This document shows positions 32,856-43,769 of a DNA stretch of 64,000 nt, in pieces. The notes under the pieces were generated by a model. It ran no database searches. It saw only the letters and a program-made list of their open reading frames with translations, and was not told where the DNA came from. The translations under genes were made by a program, and so were the position numbers. Source of the DNA: Pegoplata infirma (taxonomy: Eukaryota > Arthropoda > Insecta > Diptera > Anthomyiidae). Within the stretch, counting starts at the first letter, position 1. Every line of letters begins with the position of its first letter. The stretch is taken from contig OY992537.1 of the NCBI GenBank assembly GCA_963921195.1, positions 151,375,844 to 151,439,843 of the forward strand, in the 5' to 3' direction.

Positions 32856-34008
32856 AATAGTGCGTATTATCTTTAAAAAAACGTTGAATAAAGCAAAATA
32901 AATAATAAATTTAATTAAATGAAAGACAAATTCCATTTTTTTATAAACAAAGAATCTAATTTAATATTAAATACGTGTGAGATGAGGAAGAACAAGTATT
33001 TTGCCACCATATTGGAAAATACATCAAATACAACACTGCGTACCTTCTAATCTTTTCTATGATTGGTACCCATCATTGCTTTTAACCAGGGTTGTCAGAT
33101 ATGGCGATTTCTCGCCAAACGTGGCGATTTTCTAACTTGTTTGGCGTCTTCATTTTTGATTTGGCGACATGGCGATTTTTTGGCGATTTATAAAAAGGTT
33201 GGCGATTTTGTTGGCTATTTTTAAACAAAATCCGATTTTTTTTTATAAATTTTGCGATTTTTTTTTTTAGTTTAATACGGTATTTACACCAACGAAAACA
33301 AGTTGTTTTTGAATATTTTTTTGGTTTTTGGCAAAAACTACATAAATTTTCCATACAATTTAAAAACTGCGTTGCCAACTAAAACTGGACAAAAACTAGA
33401 ATTTTGGTTCTGGTCAATGCTACTATTAATTCAGTGTGAATGTTTTTTTCAATTTTCTTTTGGTAAAAACGAATGTCAAAATAAAAATATTTGTTTTTTT
33501 GTGAAATTAATATTCAAATCTTTTAAAAAAGTAAATAAATGTGTAATTTAATTTTTTTAATAACGTGTGGCTATTATAATTTTGTGTTTTTTAGTGAATT
33601 TAAAAAATAATTAATTTGATTTGACAAACAAAAACTCTTTTTATTCGGTATAAACAGTTTGGTTTTCCAAAATGCTTTTTTGTCAAAAACAAGTTAGTTT
33701 TTGTTTGGTCTAAACATAGTATAACGTTTTTTTTTTTTTATTTTTGAGTGTAGATTTATAAATCTGGCAAACCTTTTTAACCTTTTTAATCTTTTGTTAT
33801 CATTTTAAAATGAATGCCACACAAACGTCAAAACTATTATTTTACTCTGTTGCAAACATAGAAAAGATTAGAAGGTACGCAGTGTTGTATTTGATGTATT
33901 TACCAATATGGTGGCAAAATGCTTGTTCTTCCTCATCTCATACGTATTTGGGGCCTGTGTGAAATGGTAGCAAAGTATTCTTCATAGTAAATTTTTGACA
34001 CTGTTGAG

Positions 34009-35337
34009 CACTGATGCCAACTATTTTTAAAAAAATGTAGCTAGATTGGACAAAAAAATAGCTAGAAATAGCTAAATTTAAAAACAGTTAAAAAATCTAG
34101 CTATTTTGTAGCTAGATTTGTATAAACAGTTGAAAAATCTAGCTATTTTATAGCTAGATTTTGGATTTGTGGTTTTTAAAAGGTTTTATTTGCTAAAGTT
34201 TTTAATTAAATAATAAAATAAGTTAGTTTTTGTATTAAAACGAATATTTTCAAATATTTTTATTAAATTTTGCAAACAAAAAGTTTAAATACTCATATTT
34301 TATATCGCAGATATAATTTATAACGCATGAAACTTTAGAAATTGCTTCCAACGCTTAAGTTATTAAATTAAGCTTTTAAATCAATTTCTTTAACAAAGAA
34401 ACATTATTAATTTATATGTTATATGTATGTATTTCTGGATTTGCAGATCCTGTGAACTATTTCCTGTGAATTTCTATTTTCTGTGAATCGGCACCTCACT
34501 ATTTTCTGTGAATCAGCACCTCATTTTGTATACGTAAAAAGTACTCATAATAGATATAATTCCTGTAATGGGAACTTATTTTATTTTTTTGGACTTATTT
34601 CGTTCGGAGTTCTTTAATTTTTTTGGGAGTAAGTATTTTGATTTTAAATAACTCCCAAATATTGGGACTTGTTTCATTTTTTCTTTGGGACTTATTTCAT
34701 TTCTTAAAGTTGGGAGTTAATTCATTCCTCTTAGGACTTACATCATTAGGAATTATTTCATTGGGATTTATTTCATTTGGGAGTTGTTTCGCAGTTTAAA
34801 TTTTTTAATACACAATTATCTGAATGCGAATTAAAAGCTCGATTATAGCCACTCGTTTTTTTGGTTATGAATTCTGGTGTAAAATTTTATTCGTTATTGG
34901 AGAGATGAAAACTATTATATTTTAAACGCATAGCTGTTTTTTCTTTATGTTGGTACTAAACTACATTCTCTATGAATTATGCCAATACGATACTTGCTTG
35001 ATGTGGAAAATTTTAAGTAACTTTATCATGGAGAGATTTTTGATAAATTTAAAATTTTTGTTTGAAGTTAAAGGAAATATCATAGAAAACCCCTGATAAA
35101 ACTTTTTGAAAAGTTGAAAAACTAGCAGATGTCATACACACTTAAATAGCACGTTAACGAAATGTCAACTTGAAAATATGGCTAATAAAACGGTTTAAAA
35201 AAAACACTTTTTTACAAATTTTGCGAACAAAAAAAGTAGCTAGATTTGTAGCTAAGAGCTAAATGACTTTTTTTGTCGCTAGATGTAAAAAAAAAATAGC
35301 TAAATCTAGCTACAAAATAGCTAAATTGGCAACAATG
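34009..35337. mobile_element. hAT-like element with TAGCTAGATTT subterminal repeats
   Basis: The ends are CACTGATGCCAA and TTGGCAACAATG, flanked by CTGTTGAG (34001-34008, 35338-35345). Both arms repeat AAATAGCTAGATTT. Internal short tandem repeats occur at 34455-34535 (TTTTCTGTGAATC) and 34580-34800 (GGGACTTATTTCATT). It has no ORF. The terminus resembles the MITE at 56366. Confidence 0.78.
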
Positions 35338-35523
35338 CTGTTGAGCCTCAACAGTTGAGGTGAATAAAATTTCACTAGCCCATTGGGCTAGTAGAAATTT
35401 TGACAAAAGAATAGAAATTTTTGAAATATGAAAAAAAAAAAATATACAAACAAAAATAAACCATAAAAACAATTAAAGTTTTGAAATTTAAAAAAAAAAT
35501 ATATAAAAACAAAACATAGAGAA

Positions 35524-35763
35524 GTGTCTAAGGACAAGATTGAAGATATTATGGGACTGGAAAAGAGTCAATGGCAAAGAGGCGAAAGGCTGGGATTTTT
35601 TTTTAAGAAAATTCATGAATATGCCGCCAAGAAAGTTGACACCCTCCATCATTTGCGTGCAGAGAATGTCATAGGGTGCATAAAGATTTCCGCGTCTGGA
35701 TTACTGCTGACTTCTGGTTACGATGTGTGTGACTTCTGTATTATTTTTTGGTGTCCACAATAA
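35524..35763 (+). other. Unrecognised 79-codon open frame
   Basis: This frame lies inside the Harbinger-like element, in locally less AT-biased sequence. The first 55 codons look more balanced in composition than surrounding frames (charged, with an HEYAAKKVDTLHHLR stretch). The last 20 look like read-through. It may be a relic exon of the element's own gene or of a captured host gene. I do not recognise a domain. Confidence 0.25.
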
Positions 35764-36324
35764 AAAGTTTTTTATTGAAAAATTTTATAATTTTCTTTTT
35801 AAATTATTCGAAGGAGACCTGGGACGTTTTAAATAAGCAAATGTCCCAGGACCTGTGACTTTCTATGGACAATATTTGTTAGAAAAAGAGAAAACTCTCC
35901 CAAAATAAAGGTCACAGACTTAAAAGCATTTTTGCTATAGAAAAATATTAGCTTCTTCCATATTTTTAACACAGAAAGTCTCACACTATAGAAAATTGGG
36001 ACAGAATCTGAGACTTTGCAATGTTTTTAAGCAAAACAAAAATATTTTATTAATTGCAACGGTTTTAGTTGTTAGTTAATTGCAATTAGCAAAGAAAAAT
36101 TTACTATTGTCAAAAAAGTTATCATTTCACACAGCAGAAATGTGAAATTTAATCAACATAGGAAAAATATTTTTCACCATAGTACTTTGCTACCGTTTCA
36201 CACACGCCCTTAATATCAAATTAGATTCTTTGTTTATAAAAAATGGAATTTGTCTTTCATTTAATTAAATTTATTATTTATTTTGCTTTATTCAACGTTT
36301 TTTTTAAAGATAATACGCACTATT

Positions 36325-36347
36325 GATAGGTTAGGTAGGTTAGGTTA
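36325..36347 (-). repeat. CCTAA-type 3' tail of the LOA LINE
   Basis: The plus strand reads GTTAGGTAGGTTAGGTTAGG right at the insertion point, four units of a TTAGG-like repeat. This is the 3' terminus of the LINE in place of a poly-A tail. Confidence 0.8.
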
Positions 36348-36435
36348 GGTTGTAAGTGGCTGCTGACGTTTTACGTCAACACACGTAGACTCTGAGGTCC
36401 ATTGTGATACCACGGGATCGTAATAGGTTTCCCTA

Positions 36436-38763
36436 CTAGTCCCTGTCGTTAAACCAGTTTGAGCTTCTTATGAAACTCCTTAGATGTTGAATTTTGACAT
36501 CCGACAAATCAGAAAGATCGTACAGCTCCCTAGATCCCAGTGAAGCAAGTCGCTGACCAGAAAGTGCCGGGCAATGGCAAATAAAGTGTTCGATAGTTTC
36601 CAACTCCTCTTCATTCATGCAACTTCGGCAAAAGTCATTCGACGGCACATTTAACCGCTCTGCGTGCTTCCCTATAAGACAGTGTCCGGTAATTATAGAA
36701 ACCACCGTCGAAATCTCTCCTCTTGGAAGCGATATCAGCTCACTTGTGCGCCCCTGATTAAGAGAAGGCCAAATCAGTCGTGTTGTATCACACGTCCATC
36801 CATTTGCCCATCTTTGATTAGTCTCCGTCGCAGAACAAAGCCGTAGGTTTTGCTTGCAAGTTTCTAGAGGCATACCAACACATTCCAATTCTGTTGGAAC
36901 CTGTAAGGTAGTTCCTAGTCTTGCAAGCTCATCGGCTTTGCAATTCCCTGGAATGTCTCTGCGCCCTGGGACCCATATGAGTCGTATGTTAAACTGCTTG
37001 GCCATCTCATTTAAAGACGTGCGGCAGTTAAGGGCAGATCTTGTTTTCAGGAACATTGAATCCAGGGACTTGACCGCGGCTTGACTGTCAGTATAGATGT
37101 TGACTGCGGTTGTAGACAAGACATTGCAGCTCAACCAGTCAGCCACTTCCTTTATTGCCAGCATCTCTGCCTGGTAAACACTGCAATGATCTGGCAATCT
37201 ACGAGCCAGGCTCAATCCAAGCTCTTCCGAATAGACCCCAAAGCCCACTTGTTCGTGCAGCCTCGATCCATCTGTGTAAAAATTTATGGTAGCTCCACTT
37301 CCCGGAGTATCCCCCATCCAAGACTCCCTGGATGGTATCATAGTGGTAAAGTGGCGCTCAAAGAGGCTCAAAGAGGGAGCACAATCCACATTTTGTGGTA
37401 TTGTTATCTTTTTCAAGATCGCGCTATGGCCACAATCGCTGCTCCTCCATTGCAGCGTGCTATTAAGTCGAATTGCCGACGCAGCTGCATACTGCCTACC
37501 CAATATGTCCAAGGGTATCAGGTGAAGGAGGATTTCTAATGCAGCCGTAGGTGTAGTACGAAGAGCGCCAGTGATGCACATTGACGCCATTCTCTGTACC
37601 TTCGTGATAAAGACACAGTTCGCTTTTGTTTCTAAAGCAGGCCACCAGACAATGATTCCATACAGCAAAATTGGACGCACCACTGCTGTATAGATCCAAT
37701 GAACGACTTGAGGGCTAAAACCCCATCGTTTTCCAATGGCCCTTTTACAGGAATACAAAGCAATCGTTGCTTTTCTCACCCGTTCCTCAATATTACGCCT
37801 GAAATTCAGCTTCCTATCTAGAAATACTCCAAGATACTTGGCTCCATCTGAGAAGGTGATTTCAGTACCGTCCAGAGAAATAGGATCGAAAGCAGGAATC
37901 TTATTTTTCCTTGTAAATAAAACAAGCTCTGTTTTACTAGGATTAACTCCTAGACCACAGTCTCTTGCCCATTTAGACAGATCTTTCAGAGAACCCTGAA
38001 GAATGTCCCGCAATGTTTGCAGATGCTTCCCCTTTACCGCTATCGCGACATCGTCAGCATATGCGACAACATGACAACCACGTGCTTCTAGAGATAGTAG
38101 CATTGAATTCAGTGCCAGGTTCCAAAGAAGCGGCGAAAGAACACCTCCTTGTGGTGTGCCCCTATTGACAAATCGAGATATGACGGACGCTCTCAATTCA
38201 GACGTTATACGTCTACTGGCAAGTAGCCTTTCCACCATTAAAACGATTTCACGCTTTACTCCCAGACCAGACAATGCCAATATTATCGATTCTGGGATGA
38301 CATTATTAAAAGCCCCCTCAATATCAAGAAAGGCCACCATAGTGTACTCCTTTACCGAAAGCGATCTCTCGATGGTACCAACGAGCTCATGAAGAGCTGT
38401 TTCCGTTGATCGTCCCTTGCTGTATGCATGTTGCTTTGTCGAAAGCAACCTCGGGTCAATCACTCTACGCAAATATGAGTCTATCATTCGTTCCATTGTC
38501 TTTAACAAAAAAGAAGACAGACTAATTGGTCTGAAATCCTTCGGAGCTGTGTGGGAACTTTTCCCAGCCTTCGGGATAAATACGACTCTGGTATCCCTCC
38601 ACTTTAAAGGAATATACGACCAGTTGATGCATGCTGTGTATAGATTATACAGCAACGGGGCTATATAGTCCGACACTTGCTGCAACTCAGTCGGGATTAT
38701 ACCATCAGGTCCCGGGGATTTATAGGGCCTGAAGCTTTTTATCGCCCAGATTAATGTTGGCAT
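36436..38763 (-). pseudogene. LOA LINE ORF2, RT-RNase H part
   Basis: This 775-codon frame holds RT from the YKSPGPDGIIPTEL motif through FRPISLSSF, FLDIEGAFNNV, GTPQGGVLSPLLW and the catalytic YADDVAIAV. RNase H follows near residues 495-625 with INFYTDGSR, QAEMLAIKEV, NIYTDSQAAV and the final aspartate in KADELARLG. The C-terminus has a CRSCMNEEELETIEHFICHC knuckle near residue 720. It is cut from the endonuclease part by two small frameshifts (near 38766 and near 38960), so the annotated ATG is an internal methionine. The enzyme itself looks otherwise unbroken. Confidence 0.87.
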
Positions 38764-38768
38764 ATTTA

Positions 38769-39988
38769 TTATTCCGAAGCAATTTCAGATGCTTGGGCGT
38801 CAGAACGTTCCAAAGCTTGAAACGGCGTCATGGAATTTCCCGGAAAATGCGTGTTTAAAAGGAGATCCAGCGACTCTCCACTGGAGGAAGACCACACCCC
38901 ATTAGGATCTTTCAGGTATCCCAGGGTGCAAGGAGAAGAAGCCAGTTTCCACAGAAGTTTTTCCAAGAATCACATTTTGCATTTCTGATCATCTTTTTAT
39001 AACTCTTAAGTTGCAGCCTGTATGCAGACCAGTCCTCGTCCGCTCTTGAAAATTTAGCCTTATTAAAGAGCTTTCTGCAGGAATCTCTGCTCGTCTGCAA
39101 CTCATTTGACCACCAAGGTGGCTTTTTTTTTCCTCTAGGCTTTGCAGAAGGGCAAGACGCATCCAGGCACCTATTACAAACATTTTTTATATGGTCAACC
39201 AGACAGTCAATTTCCGCCAAACTATGTGGTTCAGATAAGGGTACTTCATCCAAAAGCAAAGAAAAAGTCTCCCTATATTTCACCCAGTTTGTTCTCCTCA
39301 GATTTCTAGAGACTGTCTCAACCGGGGCACGCTCCCTGAGTAAAAACTCAATGTAGCGATGATCTGAGAAAGAATGCTCTTCCAAAACTCTCCAGTCATC
39401 AATTCTATCAGACAATGTATCTGATACAAGTGTTACGTCAAGAACCTCTTGCCGCGTACTTGTAACGAAAGTTGGTTCACCACCCTTGTTACAAATATGC
39501 AGGTTAGTGCTTAACAAAAACTCCAAAAGTGATTCGCCTCTATCATTTGTGTCTGTACTTCCCCATATCGAATGATGTGCATTAGCATCACAAGATACTA
39601 CTAACTGGTGTCCCCTAGATTCAGACTCCCGAATTAGACCGACAACCTTCTCCGGGGGTATTGACCCCGGATTAGGAAAATACGCAGAGGCGAGCCAAAT
39701 AGACTTCCCATGAAGCTCTAAGCTAGCCGCTGTAACATCCATATCACTAAAAGTTGATAAAAAGAACACATTTAAGCCATTTTTTGCTAAGATGCAGGCT
39801 CTTGGTGAGCCCTCACCATTGGCAACCACCAACTTAAACCCAGGGGTCTTCAATCCGCAAACCCTGCCACCCCGCACCCAGGGCTCTTGGATAAAAACCA
39901 AGTCAACTGCTCCTGTCGTCAGGCGCAGCAAGAGTGCAACTGAGGCTGCCTTACAGTGATGGAGGTTTATTTGTAGGAACCGCAACAT
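38769..39988 (-). pseudogene. LOA LINE ORF2, endonuclease part with frameshift
   Basis: From the ATG at 39988 comes an APE-type endonuclease: LQINLHHCKAAS at the start, then FIQEPW, the SCDANAHHSIWGS motif and HSFSDHRYIEF near residue 230. A linker follows with a W-W-S-N-E-L segment. The frame is lost near 38960, at DSWKNF, where a one-base change moves coding into another frame (38769-38966), which closes with TAATAA just before the RT part. The start overlaps the end of ORF1 by 38 bp. The endonuclease would nick the target; this copy cannot make full-length ORF2. Confidence 0.83.
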
Positions 39989-41354
39989 CTTGTTTTATTT
40001 CCACCATCCTTTCCACCACCGTGTTATTGGCTTCATCCTCCGTGTTATCAAAGAGGTCGCATTCGTCCCCAGATTCGGTTTCGAATAAGCCAGATATATA
40101 TCCCATCTGTTCTGAATCGGAGGCAACAGAACTCTCCGAATTCCTCACTGCATGGGCCTCGCCCTGAATGTCACCCATCGTGGCATCAGCTTTATCCTCC
40201 ATGCCATCACAGAGGTCGCATTCGTTACCAGATTCGGTTTCAAAAATGCCAGATGCATCTCCCATCAGCCTAGAATCGGCCAGCTGAATATCAACCTTTT
40301 CCAGATTCTCCTCCCCAGCCGACTCTGCCACTGGCTTGTCTGCGTCCAAAATAGTCTTCTGGTCGCCCTTGTAGACATTGACTCTTATATGAAAAAATCC
40401 AAATCTAATAATGCCGTCAGTCCTGGCTAAAAGCGGAAGCGATTCCTCATTAACCAAGACCACTGCTTGACGACGAGCGCCCTTCATCTCACCCAATCTG
40501 GCAATTTGCCAATTCTGAGTTGGAAGGTCAGGATTGGAGACTTTTATCATCTTAAGAATCACCGCAGTGTCATTTGTAGCCATTGGGATCCATGCATGAG
40601 CTCTGGGTTGCGAGGGGATATCATGTTTTTCCACAACGTCCAGTCTGGCTCCAGGCCATAACTCTCCCACTTGGCTAATGGCAACCTTAAACACGGCTGC
40701 GGATCTTTCGTTCCCAAAAGCAACGAGTTTTACTCGCCCCTGATACCAACCTGCGTTGACAGTAGTAGGGAGAAAATCAGGCATACACTCAAGGAGCCTA
40801 TAGTAGATTTCATTTAGTTTAGTTTCAACTAAACTCCACTTGTCCCTTGGAATACTACAATCCCCATTTTGCCTGTTTATCACAGCCCTAACGAAGTTAC
40901 CTTTAACCACTTTACTAAAAGATTGAGTCCAGACGTTGCCGGTCACCTTAGATCTCTTAGGTAAAGGTTTCTCGTCGGGCGAGCGCAACCTTTTACCAGA
41001 CTTCGATGACGAGGCCGAAACAGCGCTCTGTTTGTCAGATGCGCGCATTGCCGAAAGTTTGTCCTGTTCTTCAATGACTCCTTTCGCCCATGATAGCGAC
41101 GCCCTCTCACGTTCGGAGAGCTTCGTTCCATCGAGTTGGCTTAGTCTGTTAATTATTTTCAAACAAAGCCGTCTCTGGTTGTGCCTGACCTTTGATGGTT
41201 TAAGTTTCTTTTTCTTTTTACCACCAATATTAGGCTGAGCACCCCTACCAGGATCAAGGTCGGACTTCAAGGTCGCAACCCTAAGACCAGTGCTAGGACC
41301 AGCACCAGTCGGTGAGGCAGAGCCTCGAATTAAATCGGTATCATTTGTGTCCAT
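39951..41354 (-). CDS. LOA LINE ORF1 (gag-like, DUF4780-like)
   Basis: An intact 467-codon ORF1. The first 120 residues are basic (a KKKKKLKPSK cluster near residue 46) with a helical, charged stretch. Residues about 135-330 resemble the DUF4780-type domain found in many insect LINE ORF1 proteins, with FVRAVINRQNGD, PGARLDVVEKHDIPSQPRAH and a GFFHIRVNVYKGD end. The tail is acidic and contains two related ETESGxECDL segments, an internal duplication. No zinc knuckle is seen. It should bind LINE RNA. The start is the first ATG of the frame, about 130 bp from the element's 5' end. Confidence 0.82.
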   Translation of the reverse strand: MDTNDTDLIRGSASPTGAGPSTGLRVATLKSDLDPGRGAQPNIGGKKKKKLKPSKVRHNQRRLCLKIINRLSQLDGTKLSERERASLSWAKGVIEEQDKLSAMRASDKQSAVSASSSKSGKRLRSPDEKPLPKRSKVTGNVWTQSFSKVVKGNFVRAVINRQNGDCSIPRDKWSLVETKLNEIYYRLLECMPDFLPTTVNAGWYQGRVKLVAFGNERSAAVFKVAISQVGELWPGARLDVVEKHDIPSQPRAHAWIPMATNDTAVILKMIKVSNPDLPTQNWQIARLGEMKGARRQAVVLVNEESLPLLARTDGIIRFGFFHIRVNVYKGDQKTILDADKPVAESAGEENLEKVDIQLADSRLMGDASGIFETESGNECDLCDGMEDKADATMGDIQGEAHAVRNSESSVASDSEQMGYISGLFETESGDECDLFDNTEDEANNTVVERMVEIKQDVAVPTNKPPSL

Positions 41355-41703
41355 ATTTTCATTTTCCTGGATGTGGTCATGAAAATATTACAAAATTACC
41401 TATTACGAACAATTTCAAAAATTCAATTAATAGCACGGAGATAAATTAAAACACGTCCACACTTGTCAACAGTTGAACGATTATCACGCACTTTTGATAG
41501 TTTAAAAACTTTTTTTTTCTCTTTTGTTGTTTGCTTTGTTGTTGTTCTCCTTTATGTTGCATTGTTTTTATTAAACGTCAAAAGTTACATAATGTGCTGT
41601 CACTAATACTTATTCAAGCGAAATACGACTCTGTTTCAATTCTATTTTTTTCTATGGTTGCAAAGCTTGAAAAAACTAACGGTAAACAGAAAATATTTTC
41701 TTA

Positions 41704-41966
41704 GTCCCAATTTATACAGGGCAATTTTAATTGCCGCAATTGTTAGTTTATAGGAGAGAGAGGTGAGAGGAATGGAAAGGGGAAAAAACTTGCTCGTACT
41801 GGCAATTCGTTTTGTGTTTTCATTCGCAACTCTCAATCTGTAGAGTATTTTCACATTTCTTTTTGGAATTGCCGAACAGAATTGCCAGTGTGTGAACATA
41901 AACGGCAAGTTCAAAAGAGAAACACAAAAATTGCCGCAATTAAAATTGCCTGTTGTGAATTGGGAC
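41704..41966. mobile_element. 263-bp Harbinger-like MITE
   Basis: The ends are GTCCCAATTTATACAGGGCA and the inverted counterpart (GCCTGTTGTGAATTGGGAC), flanked by TTA at 41701-41703 and 41967-41969. Repeats of AATTGCCG and TTGCCAGT fill the arms. It is non-coding. Confidence 0.78.
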
Positions 41967-42044
41967 TTATGAAGTTTGTTTGTTATACCCTACACCACAC
42001 TGTGGTACAGGGTATAATGAGTTTGTGCTGATGTTTGTAACTAT

Positions 42045-42440
42045 TGGCGTTTTCTTTTCTGGAAAAAAATGTTGCACTTTCTGCACTTTTTTTTCTTTAA
42101 TGACTCTTTGTGCACAGTTATGTACAGTAAATATAGACGTATTTGGTACCAAAAGAAAGGTATTTATAAGGACTATAAAATGCTATATCAAGCATTTGAA
42201 AACAATACTCAGTTTTTAAGCAGATCCGATAAATGTAAAAATTTATGGGTTTTTGAAATTTTTTTCAATAAAATAAGCGTGTTTCGACATTTTATTATGA
42301 ACAGTTAAATAGAACTCAAAAATACCTTTCCTTTGGTATCAAATATATCTCTGCTTACTGTTTATTACTGTCCACAAGGAGTCATTAAAGAAAAAAAGTG
42401 CAGAAAGTGCAACATTTTTTTCCAGAAAAGAAAACGCCAT
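42045..42440. mobile_element. ~395-bp inverted-repeat element
   Basis: GGCGTTTTCTTTTCTGG through TTTAATGACTC (about 60 bp from 42047) is repeated inverted at 42382-42440. The middle holds a second inverted pair around the CTTTGGTATCAAATAT and GGTACCAAAAGAAAGG region. The target duplication is unclear. Confidence 0.6.
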
Positions 42441-42499
42441 ATGTGAATGTTACATTATAACCACATTTACTGTTATACCCTTGTGGCGTTCAACTGATT

Positions 42500-42600
42500 T
42501 AAACCGTTTTTAGCAATTTCTGTCAATATACTGTAATAGAATAAAGTGCTAAAAATATTGCTGCTAAAAACGATTTAAAACTGTACGTGTGAATAGGGTA
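42500..42600. mobile_element. Truncated TACCCTATTCACAC-family MITE
   Basis: This copy lacks its left terminus and several internal bases but keeps the right end GTGTGAATAGGGTA. It lies 14 bases from an intact copy. Confidence 0.7.
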
Positions 42601-42614
42601 CTACTTATATCTCA

Positions 42615-42755
42615 TACCCTATTCACACATACAGTTTTAAATCGTTTTTAGCAGCAATATTTTTAGCACTTTCATTATTCTATTACAGTATATTGACAGA
42701 AAATGCTAAAAATAATTGCTAAAAACGGTTTAAAACTGTAAGTGTGAATAGGGTA
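42615..42755. mobile_element. 141-bp Harbinger-like MITE (TACCCTATTCACAC family)
   Basis: A full-length copy with TCA on both sides (42612-42614, 42756-42758), the same length as the copies at 17727, 18170 and 52224. Confidence 0.8.
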
Positions 42756-42811
42756 TCAACCTTTTAATATTAGTCAAAAAAATATTTTTTTGAGGAGTTT
42801 TTAAGTGTATA

Positions 42812-43769
42812 CACTCAACCAAAAATCATTGTATTCCCAAAGAAACTCGCTGTAAATTCAACAGAATTCATTGTTGATTTTGACCCTACAAATATTTATG
42901 TTGATTTCAATAAAAATTATTGTCAGTTTTTGTAAAAGTTGATCAACTCGTTTTTTTGTAAATCAACTCTTATTTTTTGTAAATTCAACTCATATTTTTG
43001 TTGATATAAGAAATTTTATTAATAAAAAAAAGCTTGTTGTTATTTGTTAATATTCTTTTATTAAGCATAAATCACAATATTTTTGTATTATCGTCGGCTT
43101 TTTAAGCTGCAATATTTGAAGATTTTCACAAAGATTTTCACACACACTTCGTTTATTCATGTTATGCACTCATAAGCCATTCTCCAGTTTTCTGATGATA
43201 CCAAACAAAATCCTTAAAAAAAAAAAGTTTTAATATGAATAATAGTATGAATACATAAAGTAATCAGTGTATTTTTTTACTTACCAAATATTTACAAATC
43301 AGATCCTATTTTTATTTATTTTTATAATATTAAATATTTTTATAAAAAACAAACACATAAATAAATTTTATAAGAGATAAACACGATTCACATTGCTACC
43401 AACTCACTCGTCACTCGTTAATAATATAAAAAAAAATGAACGAACAGGGTTGATTTTTCTATTTTGATTTATCTATTGAATTCTGTATAAGCGTTGTAAA
43501 AAGTTGATTCAAATTTACTGATTATTCAACGATATCAACATTAATTTTTGTTGAATATGGCATTATTCTGGGGGCTAATTATGTAACTTGATAATCGTCA
43601 ATCGTCATCGTTAGTTTATTATTCTATTACCATTAAATGACACTATATGGTAATGGAATAATGAGCTGACGATACGATTTGACGACTATCAAGTTACATA
43701 ATTAGCCCCCTGTAAAACTTGATCTACAATGGGTTTACTAATTTTTCTACAAAGATATTTCTATGAGTG
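42812..43769. mobile_element. TA-flanked element 'E', copy 1, with nested MITE
   Basis: It starts CACTCAACCAAAAATCATTG and ends GATATTTCTATGAGTG, with TA on each side. Except for the nested MITE at 43571-43709 it is nearly identical to copy 2 at 46419-47230. Only about 6 bp at the ends are inverted repeats. Interior TTGTTGAATATGG and ATCAACTC motifs recur in both directions. It is non-coding. Confidence 0.78.
43571..43709. mobile_element. 139-bp MITE with GGGGCTAATTATG ends
   Basis: The inverted ends GGGGCTAATTATGTAACTTG are perfect over more than 20 bp. Copy 2 of element E gives the empty site ATTCTGTAAAAC, so the duplication is CTG (3 bp). The centre has a second palindrome around CCATTAAATGACACTATATGG. 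Confidence 0.82.

Larger units (their letters stand above)
31375..33061 (+). mobile_element. hAT-like MITE 'R', copy 1, carrying a nested foldback
   Basis: The ends are CATAGAAAA and TTTTCTATG with 8-bp TSD ATTGGTAC (31367-31374, 33062-33069), which fits nTnnnnAn. Removing the nested element at 31716-32855 and the tandem duplication leaves about 370 bp. The sequence matches copy 2 (33857-41656) in reverse over its full length. It is non-coding. Confidence 0.82.
33951..36209. mobile_element. Harbinger-like element with GGGC termini
   Basis: The ends are GGGCCTGTGTGAAATGG and its inverted near-match (CGTTTCACACACGCCC), with TTG/TTA flanks. The uninterrupted host read from R copy 1 is ATTTAATAT, so a TTA duplication with one later change is likely. 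It contains a nested hAT element (34009-35337) and short repeats. No transposase is recognisable. Confidence 0.65.
36325..41485 (-). mobile_element. LOA-type LINE with telomere-like 3' tail
   Basis: A 5.16-kb non-LTR element on the minus strand between CGCACTATTGATAG (36311-36324) and CGCACTTTTGATAG (41486-41499), a 14-bp TSD with one mismatch. It has ORF1, an ORF2 with endonuclease, RT, RNase H and a cysteine knuckle, and a short 3' UTR ending in CCTAACCTAACCTACCTAACC-like repeats. RNase H plus this endonuclease type fits the LOA clade. Confidence 0.85.
33857..41656 (-). mobile_element. hAT-like MITE 'R', copy 2, carrying a Harbinger-like element and a LINE
   Basis: An inverted copy of R with ends CATAGAAAA/TTTTCTATG and its own 8-bp TSD GTTGCAAA (33849-33856, 41657-41664). 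Its roughly 370 bp are split into three pieces by insertions at 33951-36209 and 36325-41485. Independent TSDs show that the 31-42-kb palindrome comes from two insertions of one family. Confidence 0.82.

Noticed and set aside
36325..36347. A true telomere end
   Set aside because: Only about four TTAGG-like units are present, at a LINE 3' terminus bounded by a target-site duplication; it is a tail, not a chromosome end.
37081..37539. 152-codon plus-strand frame over the LOA LINE
   Set aside because: It is antisense to the RNase H/RT coding region and has no recognisable motif; the same holds for the other plus-strand frames across 36.6-41.2 kb.
31375..41656. A giant palindrome suggesting an inverted duplication of 10 kb
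   Set aside because: Both arms are separate copies of MITE R. Each has its own 8-bp TSD (ATTGGTAC and GTTGCAAA), so two independent insertions explain it.
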